DNA of 64,000 bases, taken from contig NC_008571.1 in assembly GCF_000060345.1 (NCBI RefSeq), positions 868,001-932,000 of the forward strand, given 5' to 3'. Under the pieces are notes generated by a model that made no database searches, was not told the origin of the DNA, and worked only from the letters and a program-made list of their open reading frames with translations. Position numbers and translations under genes: made by a program. This stretch comes from Christiangramia forsetii KT0803 (lineage in GTDB: Bacteria > Bacteroidota > Bacteroidia > Flavobacteriales > Flavobacteriaceae). This document shows positions 37,135 to 44,697 of the stretch, one piece after another. The stretch's first letter is position 1, and each line of letters begins with the position of its first letter.

Positions 37135-37209
37135 CGGGGTGTAGCGTAGCCCGGTTATCGCGCCTGCTTTGGGAGCAGGAGGCCGCAGGTTCGAATCCTG
37201 CCACCCCGA
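37135..37209 (+). tRNA. tRNA-Pro, anticodon UGG
   Basis: A 75-nt cloverleaf: acceptor CGGGGTG/CACCCCG, an anticodon arm CCTGC-TTTGGGA-GCAGG with anticodon TGG, and a T arm GCAGGTTCGAATCCTGC. The discriminator base is A. CCA is not encoded. Confidence 0.93.
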
Positions 37210-37233
37210 CTAAGACCATAAAATATGGCATAT

Positions 37234-37275
37234 AAACCTTGATAATTTTCAGATTGTCAAGGTTTTTGTTTTTTT
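37234..37275 (+). terminator. Terminator of tRNA-Pro(UGG)
   Basis: Arms AAACCTTGA (37234-37242) and TCAAGGTTT (37257-37265) are followed by a T-rich run. Confidence 0.7.
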
Positions 37276-37533
37276 AGGTATTGATTACATTTCTCAACAC
37301 TTTTCCAAACATTGATCTATATAAATTTTCATCTTCGAGAAATTGGGTGGAATGGAAATTTGATATTTCTTCGATTTCTATGTTTTTATAGAGTTATACT
37401 ATAAGCTTATAATTATTCGCGTAAAAAGATGGAGGTGATTCTCTTTTGAAATCCCCTGAAATCCTGAATGTTGATCAATATATTCTTCGATAAATGAATT
37501 AAAAGATTCACCATTGGTCAACAACCCATGCAG
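37274..37533 (-). pseudogene. Possible decayed gene remnant in a 484-bp gap
   Basis: The gap from the tRNA to the antiporter gene has no intact gene. On the minus strand two protein-like open stretches follow each other in different frames. The first covers 37399-37533 (44 codons, containing SFNSFIEEYIDQHSGFQG) and stops at TAG. The second covers 37274-37393 (39 codons, containing QFLEDENLYRSMFGKVL) and stops at TAA. One frameshift and the stops around it would account for this. I recognise no family, and chance remains possible. Confidence 0.25.
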
Positions 37534-37660
37534 CTAAACTAATGAGAGTTATTTCAATTGAAATAAAAAGGAACAGGGTTTGGAAAATATTACAAACCTC
37601 CTACGATTTGCAAAAATTTGGAATTCTGTATTTTAAAATATGAATCTCTAATTAAAAAAT

Positions 37661-37668
37661 TATTTTTG
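37661..37668 (+). promoter_or_regulatory. -7 box (TATTTTTG) for the antiporter gene
   Basis: A perfect TAnnTTTG match 25 bp before the ATG; no -33 element is clear. Confidence 0.4.
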
Positions 37669-37693
37669 CTATGAATTTCACCTTGTACTGCTG

Positions 37694-39151
37694 ATGGATA
37701 TTACTATTGAGAATATAATGCTTATTGGTTCTATCCTGCTTTTTATTAGTATTTTGGCAGGAAAGACCTCTTACCGGTTTGGAGTACCCACCTTACTTTT
37801 ATTTCTGGCGGTAGGGATGCTTGCGGGTTCAGAAGGAATAGGGGGGATCTATTTTGACGAACCTAAGATAGCCCAGTTCATAGGGATAGTAGCACTTAAT
37901 TTCATCTTATTTTCCGGAGGTCTGGATACCCGGTGGAAAAGCATCCAGCCTGTTTTATGGCAGGGAATATCGCTTTCTACCCTGGGTGTACTCATTACTG
38001 CGCTGTGTATTGGGACTTTTGCCTGGCAAATTACAGACTTCACTTTGATGGAAGGACTGCTATTGGGCGCTATTATTTCTTCAACAGATGCGGCCGCCGT
38101 ATTTTCTATTTTGAGGTCTAAAAACCTGGCGCTTAAATCTAACCTTCGACCTACACTGGAACTTGAAAGTGGGAGTAATGATCCCATGGCCTATTTTTTA
38201 ACTATTGCCTTCTTGAGTTTAGTAATGAATCCGGAAGATTCAGTTTGGAGTATCATCCCTATATTTTTTCTGCAAATAATTATTGGAGGAATAGCAGGGT
38301 TTGTTTTTGGTTACTTGAGCAAACTGGTCATCAATAGAATTAAACTCGGCTTTGAAGGGCTATATCCAGTCTTAGTAATTTCTCTAATGTTTATCACCTT
38401 TTCTGCTACCGACGCTATGGGTGGAAACGGGTTCTTAGCCGTTTATTTATGTGGAGTATTCCTGGGAAATCAGAATCTAATCCATAAGAATACAGTCATC
38501 AAAATGTTTGATGGTCTGGCGTGGCTCATGCAGATCATACTTTTCTTAACCTTGGGCCTGCTGGTTTTTCCTTCGCAAGTAGTGCCTGTAGTTGGAATTG
38601 GTTTGGCTATTGCAGCGGTATTGATCTTCGTGGCTAGGCCAATTGCCGTTTTTCTTAGCTTAAGTTTCTTTAAAATGAAATTCAGAAGAAGACTTTATAT
38701 CTCCTGGGTAGGGCTTAGAGGTGCCGTTCCAATCGTATTTGCCACCTATCCGTTAATAGCCGGAATAGAAAAAGCCAATTTAATCTTTAATATTGTGTTC
38801 TTTGTTTCACTGACATCTGTTTTGGTTCAGGGAACCAGTTTGGCAGCCGTGGCACATTGGTTCAAGGTTTCGCTGCCAAGTTCTGAGAAAAAATTATCTC
38901 CTGTGGATAAAATCCTGATGGATGAAAGTAAATCCCATTTGCAGGAAATTGATATTCCGCAGCAAAGTATTGCTATAGGAAAGCGCATTGTAGATCTTAA
39001 AATTCCTGCCGGGGCAATCATTGCGATGATTACAAGAAACAACAACTTTATAACCCCAAAAGGGGATACTGTTGTGGAAGAGAATGATATTTTGTTAATT
39101 CTTACTGAAGATCGTTCTAACTTTCTGGAGATTAAAAAATATTTAGAATAG
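37694..39151 (+). CDS. CPA1-type K+/H+ (or Na+/H+) antiporter with TrkA-C domain
   Basis: A protein of 485 residues. About 12 membrane helices (residues 5-395) include YRFGVPTLLLFLAVGMLAGS, GAIISSTDAAAVFSILR with the transport Asp pair region, and LRGAVPIVFATYPLI. The C terminus (about 415-485) is a TrkA-C/RCK-C domain (IAIGKRIVDLKIPAGAIIAM), as in CvrA/NhaP2 potassium-proton antiporters. It exchanges cations for protons across the inner membrane; ion choice is inferred from the TrkA-C domain. Stands alone. Confidence 0.85.
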   Translation: MDITIENIMLIGSILLFISILAGKTSYRFGVPTLLLFLAVGMLAGSEGIGGIYFDEPKIAQFIGIVALNFILFSGGLDTRWKSIQPVLWQGISLSTLGVLITALCIGTFAWQITDFTLMEGLLLGAIISSTDAAAVFSILRSKNLALKSNLRPTLELESGSNDPMAYFLTIAFLSLVMNPEDSVWSIIPIFFLQIIIGGIAGFVFGYLSKLVINRIKLGFEGLYPVLVISLMFITFSATDAMGGNGFLAVYLCGVFLGNQNLIHKNTVIKMFDGLAWLMQIILFLTLGLLVFPSQVVPVVGIGLAIAAVLIFVARPIAVFLSLSFFKMKFRRRLYISWVGLRGAVPIVFATYPLIAGIEKANLIFNIVFFVSLTSVLVQGTSLAAVAHWFKVSLPSSEKKLSPVDKILMDESKSHLQEIDIPQQSIAIGKRIVDLKIPAGAIIAMITRNNNFITPKGDTVVEENDILLILTEDRSNFLEIKKYLE

Positions 39152-39286
39152 ATTGCTGGGCGACAAAACATTCATTCTTTCTGAATTTTTTGCTTATTCT
39201 AAATAGCTCTAATGGTATTTTACCTCAAATAAAATATTCAATTTCGCAGCTACTAGTCTTTGCAATATTAAAAAAAGCTTAAAAGT

Positions 39287-39317
39287 TTTGCTATAACAAA
39301 GCATGTGCTTAGTTTTG
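39287..39317 (+). promoter_or_regulatory. TetR gene promoter (TTTG-N19-TAGTTTTG)
   Basis: TTTG at 39287-39290 and TAGTTTTG at 39310-39317 are 19 bp apart. The -7 box overlaps the right arm of the operator at 39299-39312, so bound repressor would block RNA polymerase. The transcript would start near 39324, after the in-frame ATG at 39303. Confidence 0.75.
39299..39312. promoter_or_regulatory. TetR operator, site 1 (AAGC-ATGT-GCTTAG)
   Basis: A dyad AAGCA-TG-TGCTT inside the spacer and -7 box of the TetR gene promoter. The same half-site AAGC with GCTTAG recurs at 39918-39933. Confidence 0.65.
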
Positions 39318-39335
39318 TGTTGTAGTAATAATGAT

Positions 39336-39899
39336 ATGGCAAGAACTAAGCAGTATAGAGAAGAAGATGTTATTCAGAAAGCAATGGATCTTTTCTGGAG
39401 AAATGGATATGAAGCCACCTCTGTACGTATGCTTGAAAAGGAAATGGGAATTAATCAGTTTTCTATATATTCTAGTTTTGGTAGTAAGAATGGGGTGTTC
39501 CTGGAAAGTATTAAGGTTTACAAAAATAAACTGAATAGTATTAGACATACACTTAAAGAATCTAATAACGGAGTATTGGGTATAAAACAATTCTTTTATG
39601 ACTTTCTTGAATTTACAAAAGACAATAATTTAAATAAAGGTTGCCTGGTTTGTAATACGGTAAGTGAATTGGGAAATAAGGCTAAGCCGGAGGTTTTAGC
39701 TCAGTTAATGAAATTTACTGAAGAGATCAGAGATCTGTTTTTAAAGAATTTAGAGCAGGTTCAGGGAAAAACTCCTGAAGCAGTAGAGAAAGAAGCGAAC
39801 TTTCTTATGACCTCCATGCTGGGATTATCTTTAGGATCCAGAATTCTGGAAAAACAACAACTCGACGACTTTATAGAAACCACCTTTAAATCTATATAA
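39336..39899 (+). CDS. TetR/AcrR-family transcriptional regulator
   Basis: A protein of 187 residues. The N-terminal helix-turn-helix is DVIQKAMDLFWRNGYEATSV with EMGINQFSIYSSFGSKNGVF as recognition part; the C-terminal helical domain (about 75-187) resembles TetR_C of the AcuR/YxaF type, including KGCLVCNTVSELG. Start at ATG 39336: the earlier ATG at 39303 lies in the promoter and operator. It probably represses itself and the following genes through two matching dyads. A ligand cannot be read from sequence. Confidence 0.9.
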   Translation: MARTKQYREEDVIQKAMDLFWRNGYEATSVRMLEKEMGINQFSIYSSFGSKNGVFLESIKVYKNKLNSIRHTLKESNNGVLGIKQFFYDFLEFTKDNNLNKGCLVCNTVSELGNKAKPEVLAQLMKFTEEIRDLFLKNLEQVQGKTPEAVEKEANFLMTSMLGLSLGSRILEKQQLDDFIETTFKSI

Positions 39900-39917
39900 C
39901 TTTTTTTTAATCTAAAA

Positions 39918-39933
39918 CTAAGCGTTTGCTTAG
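39918..39933. promoter_or_regulatory. TetR operator, site 2 (CTAAGC-GTTT-GCTTAG)
   Basis: A perfect 6+6 dyad with a 4-bp spacer between the TetR gene and the next gene, 15 bp before its ATG. It matches site 1 in both half-sites and spacing, so the same regulator most likely binds both. Confidence 0.7.
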
Positions 39934-39948
39934 AAAAAAATCAATAAC

Positions 39949-40389
39949 ATGAAAAAGTCAATTCTAATATTTGCTCTCATTGTATTTTCGATATCCAGTC
40001 ATGCTCAAACCTATACTGTAGCTTATAACCAGGCTAATACAATAGATCGCTCGACATCTCGAAACGCGACATTATCAGCTAATTTTCTAAAGGAAATTGT
40101 TCAGAATGAGGATTTTGAATATCGCGAGTTTTTGAAAGATTCTAAAGATTCCAGATCGAAATATAAATTTGGAAAGAAAAATTATACAAAAACAGAATTA
40201 GTAAAGCTTTTAAGAAAAGCAGCTCGAAAATCTGGAAATACGACGGAATTCAGTGAATTTCTGGATAACGTTACTCCATCATTCAGAAATTATGTTTCCG
40301 ATAATGATTTGGATCAGTTATATAAAAAGTTCAGAAAAGGGACCTTTAATAAATACGTTCAGGATTTAGCAGACAACTGGGATGATTAA
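39949..40389 (+). CDS. Secreted protein of unknown function in the TetR cluster
   Basis: A protein of 146 residues with a signal peptide (MKKSILIFALIVFSISSHAQ). The mature 126 residues are charged and helical with many Lys, Asp and aromatic residues (KYKFGKKNYTKTELVKLLRK; LDQLYKKFRKGTFNKYVQDL). It has no cysteine and no lipobox, so it should be soluble in the periplasm or outside. I do not recognise the family. The TetR operator lies 15 bp in front of its start, which makes it the most direct target of the regulator. Confidence 0.65.
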   Translation: MKKSILIFALIVFSISSHAQTYTVAYNQANTIDRSTSRNATLSANFLKEIVQNEDFEYREFLKDSKDSRSKYKFGKKNYTKTELVKLLRKAARKSGNTTEFSEFLDNVTPSFRNYVSDNDLDQLYKKFRKGTFNKYVQDLADNWDD

Positions 40390-40436
40390 CTAAAACAAGT
40401 AGTATAAAAAAATTATTAATTATAAATATTTAAAAA

Positions 40437-41000
40437 ATGAGTACATTAAAAATTCACAATATGGAAACCGCACCAGAAGACAGTAAACCTCTTTTGGAGC
40501 AATCGAAGAAAGCTTACGGAATGATTCCTAATCTTCATGGAGTGCTGGCTGAATCGCCGGGAATTTATGAAGCTTATCTGACCCTACATAACCTATTTGA
40601 AAATTCATCTTTTAATAAAGAAGAACTAACGGTGGTATGGCAAACGATAAATGTTGAGCACGAGTGTCATTATTGCGTTCCTGCACACACGGGAATTGCC
40701 AATATGATGAAAGTAGATTTAGCCATTACCGAGGCACTCCGTAACAGAACGGAAATGCCTACTGAAAAACTTCAGAAGTTACATGAAATGACGCTTTCTA
40801 TAGTAAGAAATCGTGGTCAGGTAGCCGAGAAAGAATTAGAGAATTTCTTTGCTGCTGGATATACCAGGCGTCAGCTATTGGAAATTATATTGGGGCTTTC
40901 TCAGAAAGTAATTAGCAATTACACAAATCATATAGCAGAAACTCCGGTAGATGAACCATTCAAAAAATTTGAATGGAATAAGGAGGATGTAGCATCATAA
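40437..41000 (+). CDS. Carboxymuconolactone decarboxylase-family protein (AhpD-like)
   Basis: A protein of 187 residues. The AhpD-type redox motif reads EHECHYCVPAHTGIA with Cys77, Cys80 and His84, the E-x-x-C-x-x-C-x3-H pattern of alkylhydroperoxidase-like members rather than of true decarboxylases. N-terminal MIPNLHGVLAESPG is typical of the uncharacterised peroxidase-related group. Likely role: thiol-dependent peroxide or redox chemistry in the cytoplasm. 47 bp after the secreted protein. Confidence 0.82.
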   Translation: MSTLKIHNMETAPEDSKPLLEQSKKAYGMIPNLHGVLAESPGIYEAYLTLHNLFENSSFNKEELTVVWQTINVEHECHYCVPAHTGIANMMKVDLAITEALRNRTEMPTEKLQKLHEMTLSIVRNRGQVAEKELENFFAAGYTRRQLLEIILGLSQKVISNYTNHIAETPVDEPFKKFEWNKEDVAS

Positions 41001-41024
41001 AAAGGCTATGAATCAAGTAGCTTT

Positions 41025-41060
41025 AAATGATCTCCCACTTTAAAATGTGGGAGATCATTT
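41025..41060. terminator. Strong hairpin between the AhpD-like and SDR genes
   Basis: A perfect 14-bp stem (41025-41038 with 41047-41060) with an 8-nt loop. The arm ends in three T, followed by AG and no T tract, so it may be a weak terminator, an attenuator or an RNA-stability hairpin inside the cluster. Confidence 0.6.
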
Positions 41061-41092
41061 AGAATTTTAAAACAATTAAAAAAAGAATAATT

Positions 41093-41827
41093 ATGAGTAT
41101 TTCAATAGAGAATAAAGTCGCATTAGTAACCGGTGCAAATAGAGGAATTGGTAAGGCAATCGTGAAATCTTTTATAAAACACGGTGCAAAAAAGGTATAT
41201 CTTGCCGTTCGGGATACAGGTTCTACAAAAGATCTGGAAGAAGAATTTGGAAGTAAAGTAGAAACCCTTGAGGCAGATCTATCTAATAAAACCTCCATCC
41301 AGGAACTGGCGAATAAGTCAAAAGATGTAGAAATTGTGGTTAACAATGCAGGAGTTGGAAAACCGCATACTACCATTGCTGATGGGGTAGAAGAAGATCT
41401 TCAAAAGCATTTTGATGTCAATGTCTTTGGTTTGCTAAGGGTTGCAAATGCTTTTGCTGAAACCCTGATAAAGAATAAGGGGGCGTTGGTACAGATGAAT
41501 TCGGTAGCTTCTATCAAGAACTTCCCGCATCTTTCTACTTATTCTGCTTCAAAAGCAGCTTCCTATTCACTAACACAAGGAATAAGAGCAGATCTTGGGG
41601 AGAAAGGTGTGAGTGTATTAAGTGTGCATCCCGGACCGATTGATACTGAAATGGCTGCCGAAGCAGGTTTTGATGATCCGGCTTCCACAGAAACCGTTTC
41701 AGAAGGTATTGTGAAAGCACTTAAAGCGAGTGATTTTCATTTATTCCCCGATGAAATGGCGAAGCAGGTAGAACAGGCTTACAAGGAGTTTTCAGAAAAT
41801 GTGGTCCTGGCAGACTTTTCAGAATAG
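41093..41827 (+). CDS. SDR-family oxidoreductase
   Basis: A classical short-chain dehydrogenase of 244 residues. Cofactor motif TGANRGIGKAI, VVNNAGVG, catalytic Ser in MNSVASIKNF, and YSASKAAS with Tyr and Lys. Arg after Gly in the cofactor loop and LAVRDTG at the end of strand 2 suggest NADPH. Substrate unknown. It follows the hairpin and is probably part of the TetR-controlled cluster. Confidence 0.85.
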   Translation: MSISIENKVALVTGANRGIGKAIVKSFIKHGAKKVYLAVRDTGSTKDLEEEFGSKVETLEADLSNKTSIQELANKSKDVEIVVNNAGVGKPHTTIADGVEEDLQKHFDVNVFGLLRVANAFAETLIKNKGALVQMNSVASIKNFPHLSTYSASKAASYSLTQGIRADLGEKGVSVLSVHPGPIDTEMAAEAGFDDPASTETVSEGIVKALKASDFHLFPDEMAKQVEQAYKEFSENVVLADFSE

Positions 41828-41911
41828 ATTTAATAATTAAGGTCAGTACCTTAGTGTATATAATTTCAGAATTATAAAAACTAAATGCGAAGCTTATAAA
41901 AATAACGGTTT

Positions 41912-41980
41912 TGTCAGTTCGAGTGCAGTCGAGAACTAGTAGTCAGATACATTTAGGTTTCGACTTCACTCAACCTGACA
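41912..41980. repeat. Dispersed inverted repeat, copy C (69-bp element)
   Basis: Ends TGTCA/TGACA with arms containing GAGTGCAGTCGAGAA and TTCGACTTCACTCAACC. Its reverse complement matches copy D at 59975-60043 at about 61 of 69 positions, including the loop. Confidence 0.88.
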
Positions 41981-42017
41981 TTTACTGATTTAATAACCTT
42001 TACCTAAATAAAACGAC

Positions 42018-42326
42018 ATGATAAAATTAACAGTGATGTATCCAAATAGTGCTGATTTAAAATTCGATAAAGAATATTATATAAATCATCATGGTCAATT
42101 ACTGAAAGATCTATTAGGGGAGGCTATTATTTCGTCTGATGTGAATATGGGAGTAGCCGGCGGTAATCCCGATGAACCTGCACCTTATTTTGTAATTACC
42201 AACCTGGTTTTTAAATCTATGGAATCTTTTCAACAATCGTTTGGAGAACATAGACAAAAGATTTTAGAAGATCTTCCAAATTTCACCAATGTGAAACCGG
42301 AGGTTCAAATTAGTGAAGTGGTATAG
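42018..42326 (+). CDS. EthD-family protein
   Basis: A protein of 102 residues with the EthD ferredoxin-like (dimeric alpha-beta barrel) pattern: KLTVMYPNSADLKFDKEYYI at the start (FDxxYY), HHGQLLKDLLG, then PYFVITNLVFKSMESFQQSF. EthD-type proteins accompany degradation of ethers or alkyl compounds and form small barrels; the exact reaction is unknown. It belongs with the DsbA-like gene 21 bp downstream. Confidence 0.78.
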   Translation: MIKLTVMYPNSADLKFDKEYYINHHGQLLKDLLGEAIISSDVNMGVAGGNPDEPAPYFVITNLVFKSMESFQQSFGEHRQKILEDLPNFTNVKPEVQISEVV

Positions 42327-42347
42327 TTTACCTATTAAAAAAATGAT

Positions 42348-42992
42348 ATGAAGAAAAAGTTGAAAATTGATATTGTCTCTGATGTAGTGTGCCCCTGGTG
42401 TACTATTGGTTATAAGAGATTAGCGAGAGCTATTACTGAATTGGGTGTAGAAGATCAGGTTGAAATTGAATGGCAACCATTTGAATTAAATCCAAATATG
42501 CCCGCTGAAGGTCAAAACGTCACCGAGCATATTACAGAAAAATACGGTTCTACAATAGACCAGCAGAAAGAATCACAGCAACATATGACCCAAATTGGTG
42601 AAGAACTTGGTTTTACTTTCGATTATTTCGATGAGATGAAAATGGTAAATACGTTTGACGCCCATATTTTACTGGACTATGCAAAGGAATTTGGCAAGCA
42701 AACCGAATTAAAAATGCACCTGACCAAAGCTTTTTTTAGTGAACGTAAAAACGTTTCAGATAAAGATGTATTGAGACAAGCTCTATTAGATGTTGGGTTA
42801 GATGCAGAAGAAGGATTAGCCAGGTTAGAAAGCGAAGAAGCTCGCTATGAAGTTAGAAGTCAGCAAGCTTATTGGAAGAATTTAGGAGTTAGCTCTGTGC
42901 CCACTGTAGTTTTTAATAGAAAAAGCGCTGTTACTGGTGCACAACCGGTAGACACTTTTAAGCAGGTGCTTTCAGAATTAATTGCTGAATAA
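42348..42992 (+). CDS. DsbA-family oxidoreductase (FrnE-like), cytoplasmic
   Basis: A protein of 214 residues without a signal peptide. The redox motif is C15-P-W-C18 in VVCPWCTIGYKRL, and FDAHILLDYAKEFGKQ plus GVSSVPTVVFNRK give the FrnE-like thioredoxin fold with its cis-proline loop. FrnE-type proteins act as cytoplasmic disulfide isomerases or oxidoreductases in stress responses or polyketide pathways. Here the neighbours (AhpD-like, SDR, EthD, flavodoxin) suggest electrophile or redox stress. Confidence 0.83.
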   Translation: MKKKLKIDIVSDVVCPWCTIGYKRLARAITELGVEDQVEIEWQPFELNPNMPAEGQNVTEHITEKYGSTIDQQKESQQHMTQIGEELGFTFDYFDEMKMVNTFDAHILLDYAKEFGKQTELKMHLTKAFFSERKNVSDKDVLRQALLDVGLDAEEGLARLESEEARYEVRSQQAYWKNLGVSSVPTVVFNRKSAVTGAQPVDTFKQVLSELIAE

Positions 42993-43155
42993 TATTTAGA
43001 ACTTATAACAAACTTATAGCTGAAAGTTCATTAGATAAAGACTTTATGAATCTAATAGAGAGATTCTTAGTACTCTGTTTAATTTTAAGTTTCAGAAAAA
43101 TTTGTCATCTTTAAATAGAAAATTCAATTAATCATATTAAATAAAATTGGGAATA

Positions 43156-43890
43156 ATGGATAAAAATAATTTTAATGGCCTCAAGGCTGTATTTGTAAAC
43201 TGTACCTTAAAGAAATCGCCATCTAAAAGTCATACGGCAGATTTAATGCGTGTTTCCAAAGGAATTATGGAAACTGAAGGTGTAGCTGTAGAAATGATAC
43301 GCCTTGTGGATCATGAGGTGCCTGCGGGAGTGCAACCAGATATGACTGAGGAGGGATTTGATAAAGATGACTGGCCGGAGATCTATAAAAAAATTATAGA
43401 TGCAGATATTTTGGTTATTGGAACTCCTATTTGGCTGGGAGAACGCTCATCTATAGCTTCAAGACTCATTGAACGCTTATACGCTATGAGCGGATACCAA
43501 AATGATAAGGGGCAGTATGTTTATTATGGCAAAGCCGGCGGTTGTATAATTACAGGAAATGAGGACGGAGTTAAACATTGTTCTATGGGAATTCTATATG
43601 CTCTACAGCACCTTGGGTATAGTATTCCGCCGCAGGCAGATGCGGGTTGGATTGGCAAAGTTGGACCCGGGCCGAGTTATGGAGATACTGAATGGGATGG
43701 TGAAAAGAAAGATCCTCCGGTAGGATATGATTCAGAATTTACCAATAGGAATACTACTTTTATGACCTATAATTTGATGCACCTGGCGAAAATGCTTAAA
43801 GATCAGGGAGGATATCCTGAGTATGGGAATTCCAGAGAAAAATGGGATGATGGCACACGCTGGAATTTTGAAAACCCGGAATATCGATAA
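43156..43890 (+). CDS. Flavodoxin-family NAD(P)H-dependent oxidoreductase
   Basis: A protein of 244 residues from ATG 43156 (a TTG at 43147 would add three residues). Flavodoxin-like fold: KAVFVNCTLKKSPSKSHTAD as the FMN phosphate loop, then VIGTPIWLGERSSIASRLIE and GGCIITGNEDGVKHC. The family reduces FMN, quinones or other electrophiles with NADPH. The C-terminal extension (from about 170) rich in Asp, Gly and Trp is longer than usual. Last gene of the TetR-led cluster; 163 bp separate it from the DsbA-like gene, so it may have its own promoter. Confidence 0.8.
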   Translation: MDKNNFNGLKAVFVNCTLKKSPSKSHTADLMRVSKGIMETEGVAVEMIRLVDHEVPAGVQPDMTEEGFDKDDWPEIYKKIIDADILVIGTPIWLGERSSIASRLIERLYAMSGYQNDKGQYVYYGKAGGCIITGNEDGVKHCSMGILYALQHLGYSIPPQADAGWIGKVGPGPSYGDTEWDGEKKDPPVGYDSEFTNRNTTFMTYNLMHLAKMLKDQGGYPEYGNSREKWDDGTRWNFENPEYR

Positions 43891-44019
43891 GTTTTCTTAG
43901 CTGTTTTTTAGAATTATAATAGCAATTTTGATATATAAGTGTTGATGAATTTGTAGTCAAAATAAATTCCCAATTCTTTCCAGTTTTCATCTTTATAATT
44001 ATCGGCTATAATCAAGCTT

Positions 44020-44697
44020 ATGAAAATTCTCATTATTGAAGATGAAAAAGATATGCTTCAGAATATGGAGGATACGCTTTTGAAACAGAATTATATTGTA
44101 GAAACGGCGAGTGATCTGGATTCTGCCATGTCTAAAGTGGGTGTTTATGATTATGATTGCATTCTTCTCGATATAAATCTTCCTGATGGTAGTGGCATGG
44201 AAATTCTGAATTTTCTGAAGGAGAATAAAAAGACAGAAGGGGTGATCATAGTTTCAGCAAGAAATTCTTTAGATGACAGAATCCAGGGATTAGATACAGG
44301 GGCTGATGATTATATAGCTAAACCCTTCCATATGGCCGAGTTAAATGCACGGGTAAAGGCGCTACTTCGAAGAAAAAAATTTGATGGAAGCGTACTTTTC
44401 AACATTGGCAATCTCCATATAGATTCTGAAAAGCATACTTCATATACTGAATTTGGAGAGATGGAACTCAACCGAAAGGAGTTTGATATTCTTACCTATC
44501 TTGCTACCAATCAAAACAGGCTGGTAAGTAAATCGGCGCTGGCAGAACATGTTTGGGGAGATCATATAGACCAGGCAGATAATTTTGAATTCATTTATTC
44601 CCAGATAAAAAATCTTAGAAAGAAACTCAAAGATGTGATGGCAGAGGTTGAAATTAAAGCTATCTATGGAATTGGCTATAAACTTATACTTCCTTGA
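44020..44697 (+). CDS. OmpR-family response regulator
   Basis: A protein of 225 residues. The receiver has the acidic pocket EDE (7-9), phosphorylation site Asp51 in CILLDINLPDG, Ser79 in VSARNS and Lys101 in YIAKPF; the C-terminal winged helix (about 128-225) shows LNRKEFDILTYLATNQNRLV and GIGYKLILP. It is coupled to the next gene, a histidine kinase whose TTG start overlaps this stop codon. Confidence 0.92.
   Translation: MKILIIEDEKDMLQNMEDTLLKQNYIVETASDLDSAMSKVGVYDYDCILLDINLPDGSGMEILNFLKENKKTEGVIIVSARNSLDDRIQGLDTGADDYIAKPFHMAELNARVKALLRRKKFDGSVLFNIGNLHIDSEKHTSYTEFGEMELNRKEFDILTYLATNQNRLVSKSALAEHVWGDHIDQADNFEFIYSQIKNLRKKLKDVMAEVEIKAIYGIGYKLILP

Noticed and set aside
36902-37231. A 109-codon minus-strand frame with a VGVAGFEPAASCSQSRRDN segment
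   Set aside because: It is the antisense of tRNA-Pro(UGG) and its leader, a well-known false protein in many annotations.
39303-39335. Longer N terminus for the TetR regulator from the ATG at 39303
   Set aside because: That ATG lies inside the operator and -7 box, upstream of the expected transcription start.
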